A stretch of 64,000 nucleotides of DNA, from NCBI RefSeq assembly GCF_900497595.1, contig NZ_UFQO01000004.1, positions 209,884 to 273,883 on the forward strand. Direction: 5' to 3'. Below, one piece after another: positions 40,486 through 49,652 of the stretch. The position numbers were made by a program, and so were the translations under genes. The stretch is from Treponema pectinovorum. GTDB lineage: Bacteria; Spirochaetota; Spirochaetia; Treponematales; Treponemataceae. Below the pieces are notes generated by a model that did no database searches, was not told the origin of the DNA, and saw nothing but the letters and a program-made list of their open reading frames with translations. Numbering within the stretch: the stretch's first letter is position 1; every line of letters begins with the position of its first letter.

Positions 40486-41844
40486 TTGAAATTATTAAAG
40501 ATAACTCGTTTAAAAATAATTATTCTCGTAATGTCTACGATAACAGTTACAGTTGCTTTCGTAATGTTTACTTTAAACATAATACTTTCGAGTGTGGTGT
40601 ATAATGAAGCCTGGCAATATCTTGAAAAAATGGCAAAAAATGATGGAATTGACAAAACTTTGCCGGTAATAAATTACGATTTTATTTTAAATACAAAAGA
40701 ACATAACGAAAATTCATTGGAAAAACACGATAAAGAATTCGGTGCCCTAACAAATGTAGAAGATAACTATCCTTTTGGTGTTTTTAATAATCCTATAGAG
40801 CACTATATAGGAAGACACTACTATCATCTACCAATTGCAAAAAATTTAGATTTTCATTTTTCTTTTTCATTAAAAATTGACCTAATTAATAATAAATATG
40901 AGTATGTCTACGGTAAAAACCAAAATTTTTATGATGGCGATATTGAAAAACTTTGTCTCAATATTATAGAGAAAAAAAAACATCGAGGAATATATAAGGG
41001 GTATTTTTACATTGTTCGTAATTATGAAGATAATACTTCTTTAATATGCTTGATGAATCGTGTATCAGAACTTCAATACTTAAAAAATCTATATATATCT
41101 TCAACAATCATCTTTTGTATTTCGGTTTTTATATCTTTTATCATAAGTTTTATTTCTTCAAGGCTGTTATTACTTCCAGTAGAAGAATGTTTTGAATCTC
41201 AAAGACAGTTTATATCGGATTCAGGACATGAATTAAGAACGCCTATTGCTACAATAGAGGCAAATCTTGCTGTTGTTATGAGCGAGTATCCAAATAACAA
41301 ATGGTTGCAATACATAAACGAAGAAAATAAAAGTATGGGAAAACTTGTAAACAATCTTTTGTTTTTGAGCAGAAACGATAAATACTGGAAAAAAGTTACA
41401 TTTAAACAATTTGATTTGACATCAGCTATTAATAATGCAGTTCTTCCATTTGAAAGCATCTTATACGAACAGAAAAAAAATCTTAATATTCAAATAAATC
41501 GTAACATGAAACTTATAGGTGATGAAAACGCTATAAAACAAGTGATAACAATCTTAATGGATAATGCAATAAAGTATTCTTTAACAGGCGGAATAATTAG
41601 AGTTCTAGCGTACAGCGAAAATCAATTTTATTTTATAAAAATCTACAATACTGGAATGGGAATTCAGTTAGAAAATTTGACAAAGGTTTTTGATCGATTT
41701 TTTAGAGAAGATTCTGCTCGTACAAAAGGTGGATATGGACTTGGACTTGCTATTGCACATAACATTATAAGGGAAGCTGGGGGAGTTCTTACTGTGGACT
41801 CTGACGGAAAAACTTGGGTTGAATTTACGATAAAGCTTCGATAA
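40486..41844 (+). CDS. Sensor histidine kinase
   Basis: 452 residues, starting at TTG 40486 directly after the regulator's stop. Membrane helices at about residues 8-30 and 205-225 enclose a periplasmic sensor region rich in Asn, His and Tyr. The dimerisation helix has FISDSGHELRTPIATIEANL with phospho-His near residue 247; the ATPase domain shows the N box ILMDNAIKYS, G1 IYNTGMGIQ, F box FDRFFRED and G2 GGYGLGLAI. There is no HAMP or PAS domain that I can see. It pairs with the upstream regulator. Confidence 0.93.
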   Translation: MKLLKITRLKIIILVMSTITVTVAFVMFTLNIILSSVVYNEAWQYLEKMAKNDGIDKTLPVINYDFILNTKEHNENSLEKHDKEFGALTNVEDNYPFGVFNNPIEHYIGRHYYHLPIAKNLDFHFSFSLKIDLINNKYEYVYGKNQNFYDGDIEKLCLNIIEKKKHRGIYKGYFYIVRNYEDNTSLICLMNRVSELQYLKNLYISSTIIFCISVFISFIISFISSRLLLLPVEECFESQRQFISDSGHELRTPIATIEANLAVVMSEYPNNKWLQYINEENKSMGKLVNNLLFLSRNDKYWKKVTFKQFDLTSAINNAVLPFESILYEQKKNLNIQINRNMKLIGDENAIKQVITILMDNAIKYSLTGGIIRVLAYSENQFYFIKIYNTGMGIQLENLTKVFDRFFREDSARTKGGYGLGLAIAHNIIREAGGVLTVDSDGKTWVEFTIKLR

Positions 41845-41856
41845 ACTTTGCCTATT

Positions 41857-43080
41857 ATGATTAAAAGAAATATTGGTTTTTCAAACCTTACAGCAGGCTA
41901 CCTTTTTCCAGAGGTTGCTCGTCGTCGCCGTGAATATGTTGCTCTTCATCCAAATGCAAAGATAATAAGCCTTGGAATAGGAAACACGACAGAGCCTCTT
42001 TCAAAACACATTGCAGCAGCAATGTCAAACTATGCTTTAGGACTTTCAACATCAGAGGGATATTCTGGCTATGGAGATGAACAGGGAAATCCTGTTTTGC
42101 GTGCAAAAATCGCTTCTGTTTTTTATCCTGGGCTTGCAGAAGAAGACGAAATATTTATTTCCGACGGAGCAAAATGCGACATCGCTCGCATCCAAACTTT
42201 ATTTGGTTCAAAAGTAAATGTTGCACTCCAAGATCCCGCTTATCCGGTTTATGTTGACGGTTCTGTTGTAATAGGTGCTGCTGGCAAAAATACAGGCAAT
42301 GGTTACAAAGGAATTACCTATCTTCCTTGCACTCCAGAAAATGACTTTTTCCCAGAACTTTCAAAGGTAAAAAAGAATTCTTTAATATATTTTTGCTCTC
42401 CAAATAATCCAACGGGAGCAACAGCCACAAAAAATCAATTACAAACTCTCGTCGATTTTGCAATTTCAAACGGCTGCATAATAATCTACGATGCAGCATA
42501 TTCGGCATTCATCCGTGACGAAAGTCTGCCAAAAACGATTTTTGAAGTTCAAGGTGCAAAAAAATGCGCAATCGAAGTAAATTCTTTTTCAAAACCTGCG
42601 GGTTTTACAGGTGTTCGATTGGGGTGGTCTGTAGTTCCAAAAGACTTAAAATTTGCGGACGGCACAAGCGTAAACCGCGACTGGAACAGAGTTATGACAA
42701 CTCTTTTTAACGGAGCGTCAAATATAGCCCAAGCAGGCGGAATTGCTGCTCTGGATGAACAGGGGCTTTTGGATATGAAAGCTCAGGTTGATTTTTACTT
42801 GGAAAACGGAAGGCTTATAAAAGAGACCCTCGAAGGCGAAAATTTCAAAAAGGCAGGCGTTGTTTCGTATTTTACAGGAAATGGCCCTTATGTTTGGGCA
42901 AAATTTCCTGGCAAAAAGAGTTGGCAAATCTTCGATTTAATCCTCGACAAATGCAATGTCGTTACAACTCCAGGTTCTGGTTTTGGTCCTAGTGGAGAGA
43001 GTTTTGTGCGCTTTAGTTCCTTTGGGCACAGAAGTGATGTTCAAGAAGCGTGCAAACGGCTTTCAGAACTTCAGTTGTAA
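41857..43080 (+). CDS. dapL: LL-diaminopimelate aminotransferase
   Basis: PLP enzyme that makes LL-diaminopimelate directly from tetrahydrodipicolinate, bypassing DapD/C/E, for lysine and peptidoglycan. 407 residues from ATG 41857: NLTAGYLFPEVARRR, LGIGNTTEPL, SDGAKCDIARIQ, QDPAYPVYVD, FCSPNNPTGA and the PLP-lysine segment EVNSFSKPAGFTG. The pathway variant is known in spirochaetes and chlamydiae. A TTG three codons upstream is possible. It follows the kinase by about 10 bp but has its own terminator. Confidence 0.95.
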   Translation: MIKRNIGFSNLTAGYLFPEVARRRREYVALHPNAKIISLGIGNTTEPLSKHIAAAMSNYALGLSTSEGYSGYGDEQGNPVLRAKIASVFYPGLAEEDEIFISDGAKCDIARIQTLFGSKVNVALQDPAYPVYVDGSVVIGAAGKNTGNGYKGITYLPCTPENDFFPELSKVKKNSLIYFCSPNNPTGATATKNQLQTLVDFAISNGCIIIYDAAYSAFIRDESLPKTIFEVQGAKKCAIEVNSFSKPAGFTGVRLGWSVVPKDLKFADGTSVNRDWNRVMTTLFNGASNIAQAGGIAALDEQGLLDMKAQVDFYLENGRLIKETLEGENFKKAGVVSYFTGNGPYVWAKFPGKKSWQIFDLILDKCNVVTTPGSGFGPSGESFVRFSSFGHRSDVQEACKRLSELQL

Positions 43081-43114
43081 AATTGCGGATTTCTATCAGA
43101 TTATAGACAAATGG

Positions 43115-43138
43115 CGCACCTTTTGGTGCGTTTTTTTT
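43115..43138 (+). terminator. dapL terminator
   Basis: CGCACC-TTTT-GGTGCG followed by T8, 35 bp after the dapL stop codon. Confidence 0.85.
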
Positions 43139-43147
43139 GTTTATACG

Positions 43148-43250
43148 AAAGGGGGAAGTCTCCCCCTCGCTCCCAAGTCCTCGTCGCTTTGCTACTGCGG
43201 TCTTGTACGCTACCCCCTCTCCTAGGGGCTTCGCCCCTAAGACCCCATTG
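43148..43250. repeat. GC-rich intergenic island
   Basis: Contains GGGGGAAGTCTCCCCC and AGGGGCTTCGCCCCT palindromes and the GTCCTCGTCGCTTTGCTACTGCGG stretch (positions 43177-43200), which recurs with few changes near 63030-63056 (CGTCCTCGTCGCTTTGCTCC). It is part of the same mosaic of GC-rich spacers. No gene is supported up to 43358. Confidence 0.5.
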
Positions 43251-43358
43251 TTTATTTTAAGAGATGATTTTTTCGCTGGTGACAGTTTTTTTTTAATAGT
43301 TCGCCGTGTATTTTTTAATTTTTATTTTTAGAGATGAATAATTTTCACCTAAAAAAAA

Positions 43359-44582
43359 TTACAAAACAGATTTATATCCAATGTTCAATTTAAAATTGTT
43401 TTTCCATTCATCCTTTGAAAAACCTGTAAGTTTTGCTTGCAACATCATTTTTAATTCTCCTGTCATCACAGGAACATTTACAAACGGACTAACTTTTACA
43501 GTGTAATCTTCTTTTATCAATTCTTTTATATCTTTTAAATCGTAAAAATCTTTTCCTTCAAGAGAAAAAGTTGTGTTAAATCCAAAAGTTATATCTTTGT
43601 TTTTTACGTATAATTTGTCGGTAAATATACAAAGATTTGCGCCTAAAGTGTTGTCCTTTTCTACAAAGACCAATTTTTCTATCTTTTCTTTTGGAATGCT
43701 AAATAAAGTTATGTGTGCTTGAAATTTTCCTGTGTAAAGGCGAGGTTCAACCAAAAGATACAACTTCTCAGAAGAAAGTTTTATTTGCTTTGAAGAAGAA
43801 TCTATGAGTGTGTTTTCAAAACCTGCTTGAATAAAAAGATTTGGACTGTATTTTTTGCCGAGCAATAAATCAATTCCCGCATGCAGATATAATTCATCAA
43901 TCAACAAAATTACGTTTTCGCTTCCATTTTTTGAATTGATTGGTGCGGCAAACCCCATCGCATAATCTAAAGTCATATATTTAAATACGGAGGCAAATCT
44001 TAAATCCATATTTATCTGCTTTTGCTTTTCTTCATTTTCGTTGTTTTTATAGATGTAAAGTCCTGTGGCAATCGGCTGGTTATTTATGTGAACAACATAA
44101 GAACCCCCAATTCCATTTAATGTATAAGGAGTCGCCCCTTTTAAACCGAGCCAACTTTCTGTCATAAGAGACGTTATTCCTGCTATTCCAAATTGTCTCT
44201 GCAAAAAGATGTCTGTTCCAATTCCTTCAATATTGCCTGAAAAAAGACTTACAAATTGCGTTATCCCCAAAAAAGGTTTTATATATGTTAGCGAAAGTTC
44301 ATCAAGACAAAAAACGGCGGGTGTTTTTTCCGTCATTTTTGATTCGATTAAATCCTGTGTTTGAATGCTCATAGCAGTTCTAAATAGAAGGTTTTGGTTA
44401 AAATCCAGTTGCCCTGCAAAATATCCGTCTAACTTTAGCGCAGGCGAAAAATTTGAAGAACTTGAATTTGATTCTAAATCTCCCTTTATTCCTGCATAAC
44501 CGCTAAAGGAGGCTGAATAGGAGAAAGTTGTTGCAAAAAAAATAAATGTAAAAAACTTAAAAATAATCGATTTATAATTCAT
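43359..44582 (-). CDS. Probable outer-membrane beta-barrel protein
   Basis: 407 residues from ATG 44582, with GGGAGAAA just upstream; a longer in-frame reading lacks a ribosome site and would bury the signal peptide. The signal runs NYKSIIFKFFTFIFFATTFSYSA. The mature part alternates polar and hydrophobic residues in short strands separated by turns (GYAGIKGDL, FSPALKLDGYFAGQL, KFQAHITLFSI, FGFNTTFSL), as in barrel proteins. No family is recognised; it resembles uncharacterised treponemal exported proteins in layout. Divergent from cheA. Confidence 0.65.
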   Translation of the reverse strand: MNYKSIIFKFFTFIFFATTFSYSASFSGYAGIKGDLESNSSSSNFSPALKLDGYFAGQLDFNQNLLFRTAMSIQTQDLIESKMTEKTPAVFCLDELSLTYIKPFLGITQFVSLFSGNIEGIGTDIFLQRQFGIAGITSLMTESWLGLKGATPYTLNGIGGSYVVHINNQPIATGLYIYKNNENEEKQKQINMDLRFASVFKYMTLDYAMGFAAPINSKNGSENVILLIDELYLHAGIDLLLGKKYSPNLFIQAGFENTLIDSSSKQIKLSSEKLYLLVEPRLYTGKFQAHITLFSIPKEKIEKLVFVEKDNTLGANLCIFTDKLYVKNKDITFGFNTTFSLEGKDFYDLKDIKELIKEDYTVKVSPFVNVPVMTGELKMMLQAKLTGFSKDEWKNNFKLNIGYKSVL

Positions 44583-44752
44583 TCTGAAATTTCTCCCATA
44601 ATTGTAAACTTCATTTTTATAGAAAGTTTCGTTTTTATTTAAATATAACTTTCCTCGTTGATTATCGGCATAAATTTGCATTTGGTTTAGTCTAAAATTA
44701 TAAATCAAAATTGTGCTTGTCTAAAAACATATTGTTAAAGTCTTTTTATTGC

Positions 44753-44780
44753 TTGACTTTGAAAATTGAACTGTTAAAAT
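44753..44780 (+). promoter_or_regulatory. Chemotaxis operon promoter, apparently leaderless
   Basis: TTGACT (44753-44758), 16-nt spacer, TAAAAT (44775-44780), 6 nt, ATG 44787. The ATG two codons earlier (44781) would lie upstream of the predicted transcription start, so 44787 is preferred. Confidence 0.65.
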
Positions 44781-44786
44781 ATGGCT

Positions 44787-47186
44787 ATGAGTGATTATCT
44801 TGATATCAACAATGAGGAACTTTTAAAAGATTACTTCTCAGAAGCAAATCTTATGGTTGATAACCTCGAAAGTAATATACTTGCAATAGAAAATGATCCA
44901 AACAATCACGAGGCTATTGATGAGATTTTTAGAGCAGCGCATACTTTAAAGGGAAATTCTGCAACAGTCGAATTTTCAGAGATTTCCACCTTTGCACATA
45001 CAATGGAAGATCTTTTGGATGAAGTTCGCTCGGATAAAGTAAAGGTCACAGAAGACGTTGTTGATACTCTTCTTACTGCATTGGATGTTATAAAAGCCAT
45101 GCTTGAACAAAGGCAGAACGGTTCTATCTATGGAGAAAGCGTAGAAGAAATTTCTTCAAAAATAAAAAGTCTTTTATCAGAAGCTGGCGGAAAATCTCCT
45201 GCGCCTGCAAAAAAAGTTGAATCTCCTGTTCAAAATAAAGTTGCTCAAGCTTCATCTAACACAAATTCTGGCAAGACTTCTTCTGATGAATTAAAAATAG
45301 ATATGTCGGAATTTGAATTACTTGAGTTAAAACAGAGCCTTGGAAAAGGGCAGAGCCTTTGGGGTATTACTGTCGTATTTGACGAAAATAATCCTATGAA
45401 CACTGTAGGCGGAATTCAAGTTTTTGCAGCTTTAAAATCTTGCGGCACGGTTTTAAAAACTGTTCCGGATTTTGAAGAACTTTACGAAGATAGGTTTCAT
45501 AAAGAGGTTATTTATTATGTTGGTTCTTCAAATTCTTTAGAAGAACTTGAAGACACTGCATTTTTAAACGATGTAACTTTGAGTGTAGAAGCCAAATGCC
45601 TTGATAATGCAGTTGCTTCTTCATCTGACTTATATACTTCACCTGCTGCTGAAGAGAAAGAGGCAGAAAAAGCGCAAGTTGTTGAAACTAAAGTAGAGGA
45701 AAAAGCGGAAGAACCTGTTCAGTCGAAAGTTGAACCACAAACTGCGGCAGAACCTGCGAAACCTGCAGTAAAACAAGCACCAGCAACTGGACATGCTCAG
45801 CAGAGTTCTATTTTGAGAGTTGATTCAAAACGAATCGATTATCTTTTGAACCTTGTTTCAGAAACAGTAATAACAAAGGCTTCTTTTAATCAGAGTGCGC
45901 AACAGCAGTCTGATATGCTTGTTCAATTTCAATCTCTAGATTCTTCTTATAAAGAAAAAATCAGAAAGATGTTTGAACAGTTGCCTCAATATTTAGAGCA
46001 AATTCAAAATGGTGTTTCTGTAAAAGATATTAGAAACAATATTCTCCAAGAATATGGTGATATTTCGAACTACTTTGATGCTTTTGAAGCAAGGTTTAAA
46101 GATTTAAATACGAAATTCCATTCTGCAACACAGAATTTGGGACGCATCGCTGGAGAACTGCAAGAAGGCGTAATGAAAATACGAATGGTTCCTATAAGCC
46201 AAATTTTCGATCGTTTTCCTCGTGTTGTTCGCGATTTGCAAAAGGATTTGGGCAAAAAAGTCAATCTGTTAATCGAAGGTGAAGATACAGAACTCGATAA
46301 AACTGTAATCGACGATTTGATGGATCCTATAATGCACTGTGTTCGTAACTCCGTTGATCACGGCATTGAATCTCCAGAAAAGCGCAAAGAATCTGGAAAA
46401 GATGAAACCGGTACTGTCTTATTAAAAGCTTCCAACGAAGGAAACATGATAATAATCGATATAATCGATGACGGTAAGGGTGTTGATACTCAAAAAGTTC
46501 GCAACAAAGCGATAGAAAAGGGGCTTATCCATCCAAATAAAGTAATTTCTGAACAAGAAGCGGCAAATTTGATATTTTTACCAGGTTTTTCTACTGCAGA
46601 AAAAATTACGAACGTATCTGGTCGTGGAGTTGGTCTTGACGTCGTAAAAACGATGATTGATAAGCTTAACGGAACTGTTAATGTAACTTCTGAAAAAGGC
46701 AAGGGTTCTAAATTTTCTATAAGACTTCCTCTTACATTGGCAATCATACAGGGACTTTTGGTTCGCGTTGGAAGGGAAGTTTATTCAATTCCTATCGCTT
46801 CTGTTATCGAAAGCCATCGTGTAAAAAAAGAAGATATAAACAGAATAGATAACTATGAAGTTTTAAATGTTAGAAATGAAGTTATCTCGGTTTTAAGGCT
46901 TAGCAGACTTTTCAATATCCATAATGCAGAAGATGGAGAGTATTGCTTTATAGTAATAGTTGGAACTCAAGATAAAAAGATTGGAATTATGGTAGATTCT
47001 TTGATTGGAGAAGAAGATGTCGTAATAAAACCTTTGCGTGACCAATTTACTCAATCTCCAGGAATCGCAGGTGCTTCAATATTGGGAGACGGTTCTGTTT
47101 CTTTGATTATTGATGTAAGTCAGTTGCTTGAACTTGGTGTAAGACAAGAAATTGAATCTCGTTCTGAGTATTCAATTTCAGACTGA
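44787..47186 (+). CDS. cheA: Chemotaxis histidine kinase CheA
   Basis: About 799 residues. The HPt domain has phospho-His in FRAAHTLKGNSATVEF near residue 52. A CheY-binding P2-like region (TVVFDENNPMNTVGGIQVF) is followed by an Ala/Glu/Lys/Pro linker, the dimerisation domain, an ATPase domain (VRNSVDHGIE, IDDGKGVD, GFSTAEKITNVSGRGVGLDVV in separate boxes) and a C-terminal CheW-like domain. It phosphorylates CheY in response to receptor arrays. No receptor gene is adjacent. It is the first gene of cheA-cheW/R-cheX-cheY, the order known in treponemes. Confidence 0.96.
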   Translation: MSDYLDINNEELLKDYFSEANLMVDNLESNILAIENDPNNHEAIDEIFRAAHTLKGNSATVEFSEISTFAHTMEDLLDEVRSDKVKVTEDVVDTLLTALDVIKAMLEQRQNGSIYGESVEEISSKIKSLLSEAGGKSPAPAKKVESPVQNKVAQASSNTNSGKTSSDELKIDMSEFELLELKQSLGKGQSLWGITVVFDENNPMNTVGGIQVFAALKSCGTVLKTVPDFEELYEDRFHKEVIYYVGSSNSLEELEDTAFLNDVTLSVEAKCLDNAVASSSDLYTSPAAEEKEAEKAQVVETKVEEKAEEPVQSKVEPQTAAEPAKPAVKQAPATGHAQQSSILRVDSKRIDYLLNLVSETVITKASFNQSAQQQSDMLVQFQSLDSSYKEKIRKMFEQLPQYLEQIQNGVSVKDIRNNILQEYGDISNYFDAFEARFKDLNTKFHSATQNLGRIAGELQEGVMKIRMVPISQIFDRFPRVVRDLQKDLGKKVNLLIEGEDTELDKTVIDDLMDPIMHCVRNSVDHGIESPEKRKESGKDETGTVLLKASNEGNMIIIDIIDDGKGVDTQKVRNKAIEKGLIHPNKVISEQEAANLIFLPGFSTAEKITNVSGRGVGLDVVKTMIDKLNGTVNVTSEKGKGSKFSIRLPLTLAIIQGLLVRVGREVYSIPIASVIESHRVKKEDINRIDNYEVLNVRNEVISVLRLSRLFNIHNAEDGEYCFIVIVGTQDKKIGIMVDSLIGEEDVVIKPLRDQFTQSPGIAGASILGDGSVSLIIDVSQLLELGVRQEIESRSEYSISD

Positions 47187-47203
47187 AAAAGCGGAGAATA
47201 TGT

Positions 47204-48637
47204 ATGGCAAACGAAACTATGACCGAAACTAAAAGCATAAATGACGCTCTTGCTCAGAATTTAGGTGCTTACGCAAACACTGTTCCAGACGCGACAAAAG
47301 ATGCAAGCGATAAAAACGAAAAAATTGCTCAGATAGATTACAAAATGGTAACATTTTCTCTTGCAGGAAAAGATTACGCTATAAATATCATGAAGATTAA
47401 GGAAATTGCAAAAGCAGGACGCTTTACCTATGTTCCTAATACACTTCCCTTTGTTTTGGGTGTTTATAATCTTCGTGGTGAAATAATTCCAATTGTAGAT
47501 TTACGTCTTTTTTTTAACATAGACGTTGAACAGCGAAAAGACAACGCTTTAGAGAATATGCTGATCGTTTCTATAGAGGATCAGACCTTTGGGATTGTAG
47601 TTGATGTTATAGATAAAGTTGTTGGTATTCAAAAGGCGACTATTCAACCTCCTCATCCTTTGTTTGGCGACATAAATATAAAATACATACAAGGTGTTGT
47701 AGAAGTTAACAACAGACTTTATATCTTGCTTGACATAGAGCGAATCTTTGGTTCTAAGGGAGAAATTCAACCTGTAGAAGAAGAAACTGTTAGAAAGAAT
47801 CTTGCAAATAATGCAAAAGTTGAACTTAAAGCTGATGCTCAGAAATCTCCTGTTGTTCAGCAAAAAGTACCTACGATTGAACAAAAAGCAGTTCCAAAAG
47901 AAAATTTGGATTTGTCTTTTATAAAAGAATCTTTAATGCAGATGAGGAAATTCTGTGTTTCTTCTATAAATGAATCCTGGGTAAAAGAGAGATTCTCTTC
48001 TTGGGTAAAGGAGAGAGGTAAGGATAATACACAGCTTTCTTCTTTTGAAGATGCGGATTCGTTCTTAAAGAATTTTTATTCGCCTTGTACTTCTAATTGG
48101 TGGACAAAAGAATACGCGGATTCTGTTTATAAAATACTTCCAGAAAATTCAGCAAAGCAGATAACAGTTTGGAATCCTGGTTGTGGTAAAGGTATGGAAT
48201 CTTATTCGCTTGCTTGCTTGTTAAAAAAACGCTATCCAGATGCAAAGATAAAAATTTATGCGCATGACATAGATTTGCTTGTTGTTTCAAATGCACCTTT
48301 GATTTCTGTTCCAGCATCTGTTGCGGAAGGTTGGTATGCTCCTTTTGTTACAAATAAAGCGAATAACGATTTTACTTTTTCGCCAGAAGTAAAAACCAGT
48401 GTTATGTTTGAATATCATGACTGTGCAAATACAAATGCTTTGCCTGTCTGCGATATGATTTTTGCAAGAGATTTGATTTCTTTCCTTTCTTCATCTGGGC
48501 AGTCAGCTTTGGTATCTGATTTTGAAGAAAAATTGAAAGGAAATGGTGTTCTTGTTATTGGTTCTAACGAGTCCTTAAATGGAATCGGAAAATGGGTAGC
48601 GCATAAAGAGGGTAATTTGACCTTCTATACAAAATAA
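47204..48637 (+). CDS. cheW: CheW coupling protein fused to a CheR-like domain
   Basis: 477 residues. Residues 45-185 form a CheW domain (YKMVTFSLAGKDYAINIMKIKEI, quoted in part; GVYNLRGEIIPIVDLR; YIQGVVEVNNRLYILLDIERI). After a Glu/Lys/Gln linker, residues 240-475 resemble the CheR methyltransferase fold. Its SAM region reads VWNPGCGKGMESYSLACLL where active CheR has a GCSTGEEPYS-type motif, so enzymatic activity is uncertain. It may instead dock at receptors. It is much longer than plain CheW, as in other treponemal cheW genes. Confidence 0.9.
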   Translation: MANETMTETKSINDALAQNLGAYANTVPDATKDASDKNEKIAQIDYKMVTFSLAGKDYAINIMKIKEIAKAGRFTYVPNTLPFVLGVYNLRGEIIPIVDLRLFFNIDVEQRKDNALENMLIVSIEDQTFGIVVDVIDKVVGIQKATIQPPHPLFGDINIKYIQGVVEVNNRLYILLDIERIFGSKGEIQPVEEETVRKNLANNAKVELKADAQKSPVVQQKVPTIEQKAVPKENLDLSFIKESLMQMRKFCVSSINESWVKERFSSWVKERGKDNTQLSSFEDADSFLKNFYSPCTSNWWTKEYADSVYKILPENSAKQITVWNPGCGKGMESYSLACLLKKRYPDAKIKIYAHDIDLLVVSNAPLISVPASVAEGWYAPFVTNKANNDFTFSPEVKTSVMFEYHDCANTNALPVCDMIFARDLISFLSSSGQSALVSDFEEKLKGNGVLVIGSNESLNGIGKWVAHKEGNLTFYTK

Positions 48638-48658
48638 CAAATAAATTGGGAGAAAAAT

Positions 48659-49141
48659 ATGAGAGTAGAGTACATCAATCCATTCGTTGAAACTTCGTTT
48701 CAGATTTTGAAAGAAGTGCTCGGTGGTGCAGAAGTAAAACGTGGGGATCTGTATCTTAAATCTACTGCTATGCCGGTGATGGGAGTTGCAACTCTTGTTG
48801 GTCTTGCAGGTGATGTTGAGGGACGTGTTCTTTTTGACATGTCTTACGAAACTGCTTTGAACATTGCTTCAAAGATGAATGGTGAGCAGTTGACTCAGTT
48901 TGATGATTTGGCTAAGGCTACTATAAGCGAACTTGCAAACTTGATAACCGCACAGGCTGTTACAAAATTGCATGAATTGGGTTTTAAGTTTGATCTTACT
49001 CCTCCAGCACTTTTTGCAGGAGAAAAAATGGAGATTGCCGCTCTTGGTAACCAAACAGACAGCGTAGAAGCGTTGATTGTTCCTTTGATTACTGAATGTG
49101 GTAAAATCGAAGTAAACGTAGCAATTCGCGAACGCATGTAG
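48659..49141 (+). CDS. cheX: CheY-P phosphatase CheX
   Basis: 160 residues. CheX dephosphorylates CheY-P in spirochaetes, in place of CheZ. The catalytic ExxN motif is seen in ATISELANLITAQA (Glu and Asn three apart). It starts MRVEYINPFVETSFQIL, as expected. GGGAG precedes the ATG. It is placed between cheW and cheY with about 20-bp gaps, consistent with one transcript. Confidence 0.94.
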   Translation: MRVEYINPFVETSFQILKEVLGGAEVKRGDLYLKSTAMPVMGVATLVGLAGDVEGRVLFDMSYETALNIASKMNGEQLTQFDDLAKATISELANLITAQAVTKLHELGFKFDLTPPALFAGEKMEIAALGNQTDSVEALIVPLITECGKIEVNVAIRERM

Positions 49142-49159
49142 AAATTTCGGAGGCACTAA

Positions 49160-49594
49160 ATGAAAACTAAACAGGATTTCCCTTCTATAAATGAACGTCC
49201 ACCTGAGGGTGTTAGAGTTGACGGAACTAAAATTCGTGTGCTGATTGTTGATGATTCAATTTTCGTTGCGAAACAGTTGGGACAGATTTTGACATCCGAA
49301 GGATACGAAGTTGTGGCAACTGCTGTTGATGGAAAAGATGGAGTTGATAAATACAAGGAACTCTGTCCAAATGTTGACTTGGTAACAATGGATATAACAA
49401 TGCCAAGGATGGACGGACTTACCGCTTTGGAACAAATTATGGCTTTTGATAAAAATGCAAGAGTTGTTATGGTTTCCGCTCTTGGTAAAGAGGAACTTGT
49501 AAAAAAATCGCTTTTGCTTGGTGCAAAGAACTATATCGTAAAACCTCTTGATCGCAAGAAGGTTCTCGAAAGAATAGGTTCAGCCGTAAAATAA
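49160..49594 (+). CDS. cheY: Chemotaxis response regulator CheY
   Basis: 144 residues: a single receiver domain with a 24-residue N-terminal extension. Acidic pair in VLIVDDS, phospho-acceptor Asp 78 in LVTMDITMPRMDG, switch Thr/Ser in VMVSALG and Lys in NYIVKPLD. Phosphorylated by CheA, it acts on the flagellar switch; it is reset by CheX. It is the last gene of the operon, followed by a strong terminator. Confidence 0.95.
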   Translation: MKTKQDFPSINERPPEGVRVDGTKIRVLIVDDSIFVAKQLGQILTSEGYEVVATAVDGKDGVDKYKELCPNVDLVTMDITMPRMDGLTALEQIMAFDKNARVVMVSALGKEELVKKSLLLGAKNYIVKPLDRKKVLERIGSAVK

Positions 49595-49607
49595 AAATTG
49601 CATATTT

Positions 49608-49637
49608 CCCAGTTCTTGAAGAACTGGGATTTTTTTT
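49608..49637 (+). terminator. Chemotaxis operon terminator
   Basis: CCCAGTTC-TTGAA-GAACTGGG (49608-49628), then A and T8. An 8-bp perfect stem right after cheY. Confidence 0.88.
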
Positions 49638-49644
49638 GCATAAT
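49616..49644 (+). promoter_or_regulatory. cimA promoter overlapping the cheY terminator
   Basis: TTGAAG (49616-49621) lies in the loop and right arm of the terminator hairpin; a 17-nt spacer containing the T tract leads to CATAAT (49639-49644). ATG 49653 follows after 8 nt with no ribosome site. Confidence 0.45.
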
Positions 49645-49652
49645 TGCCGTGT

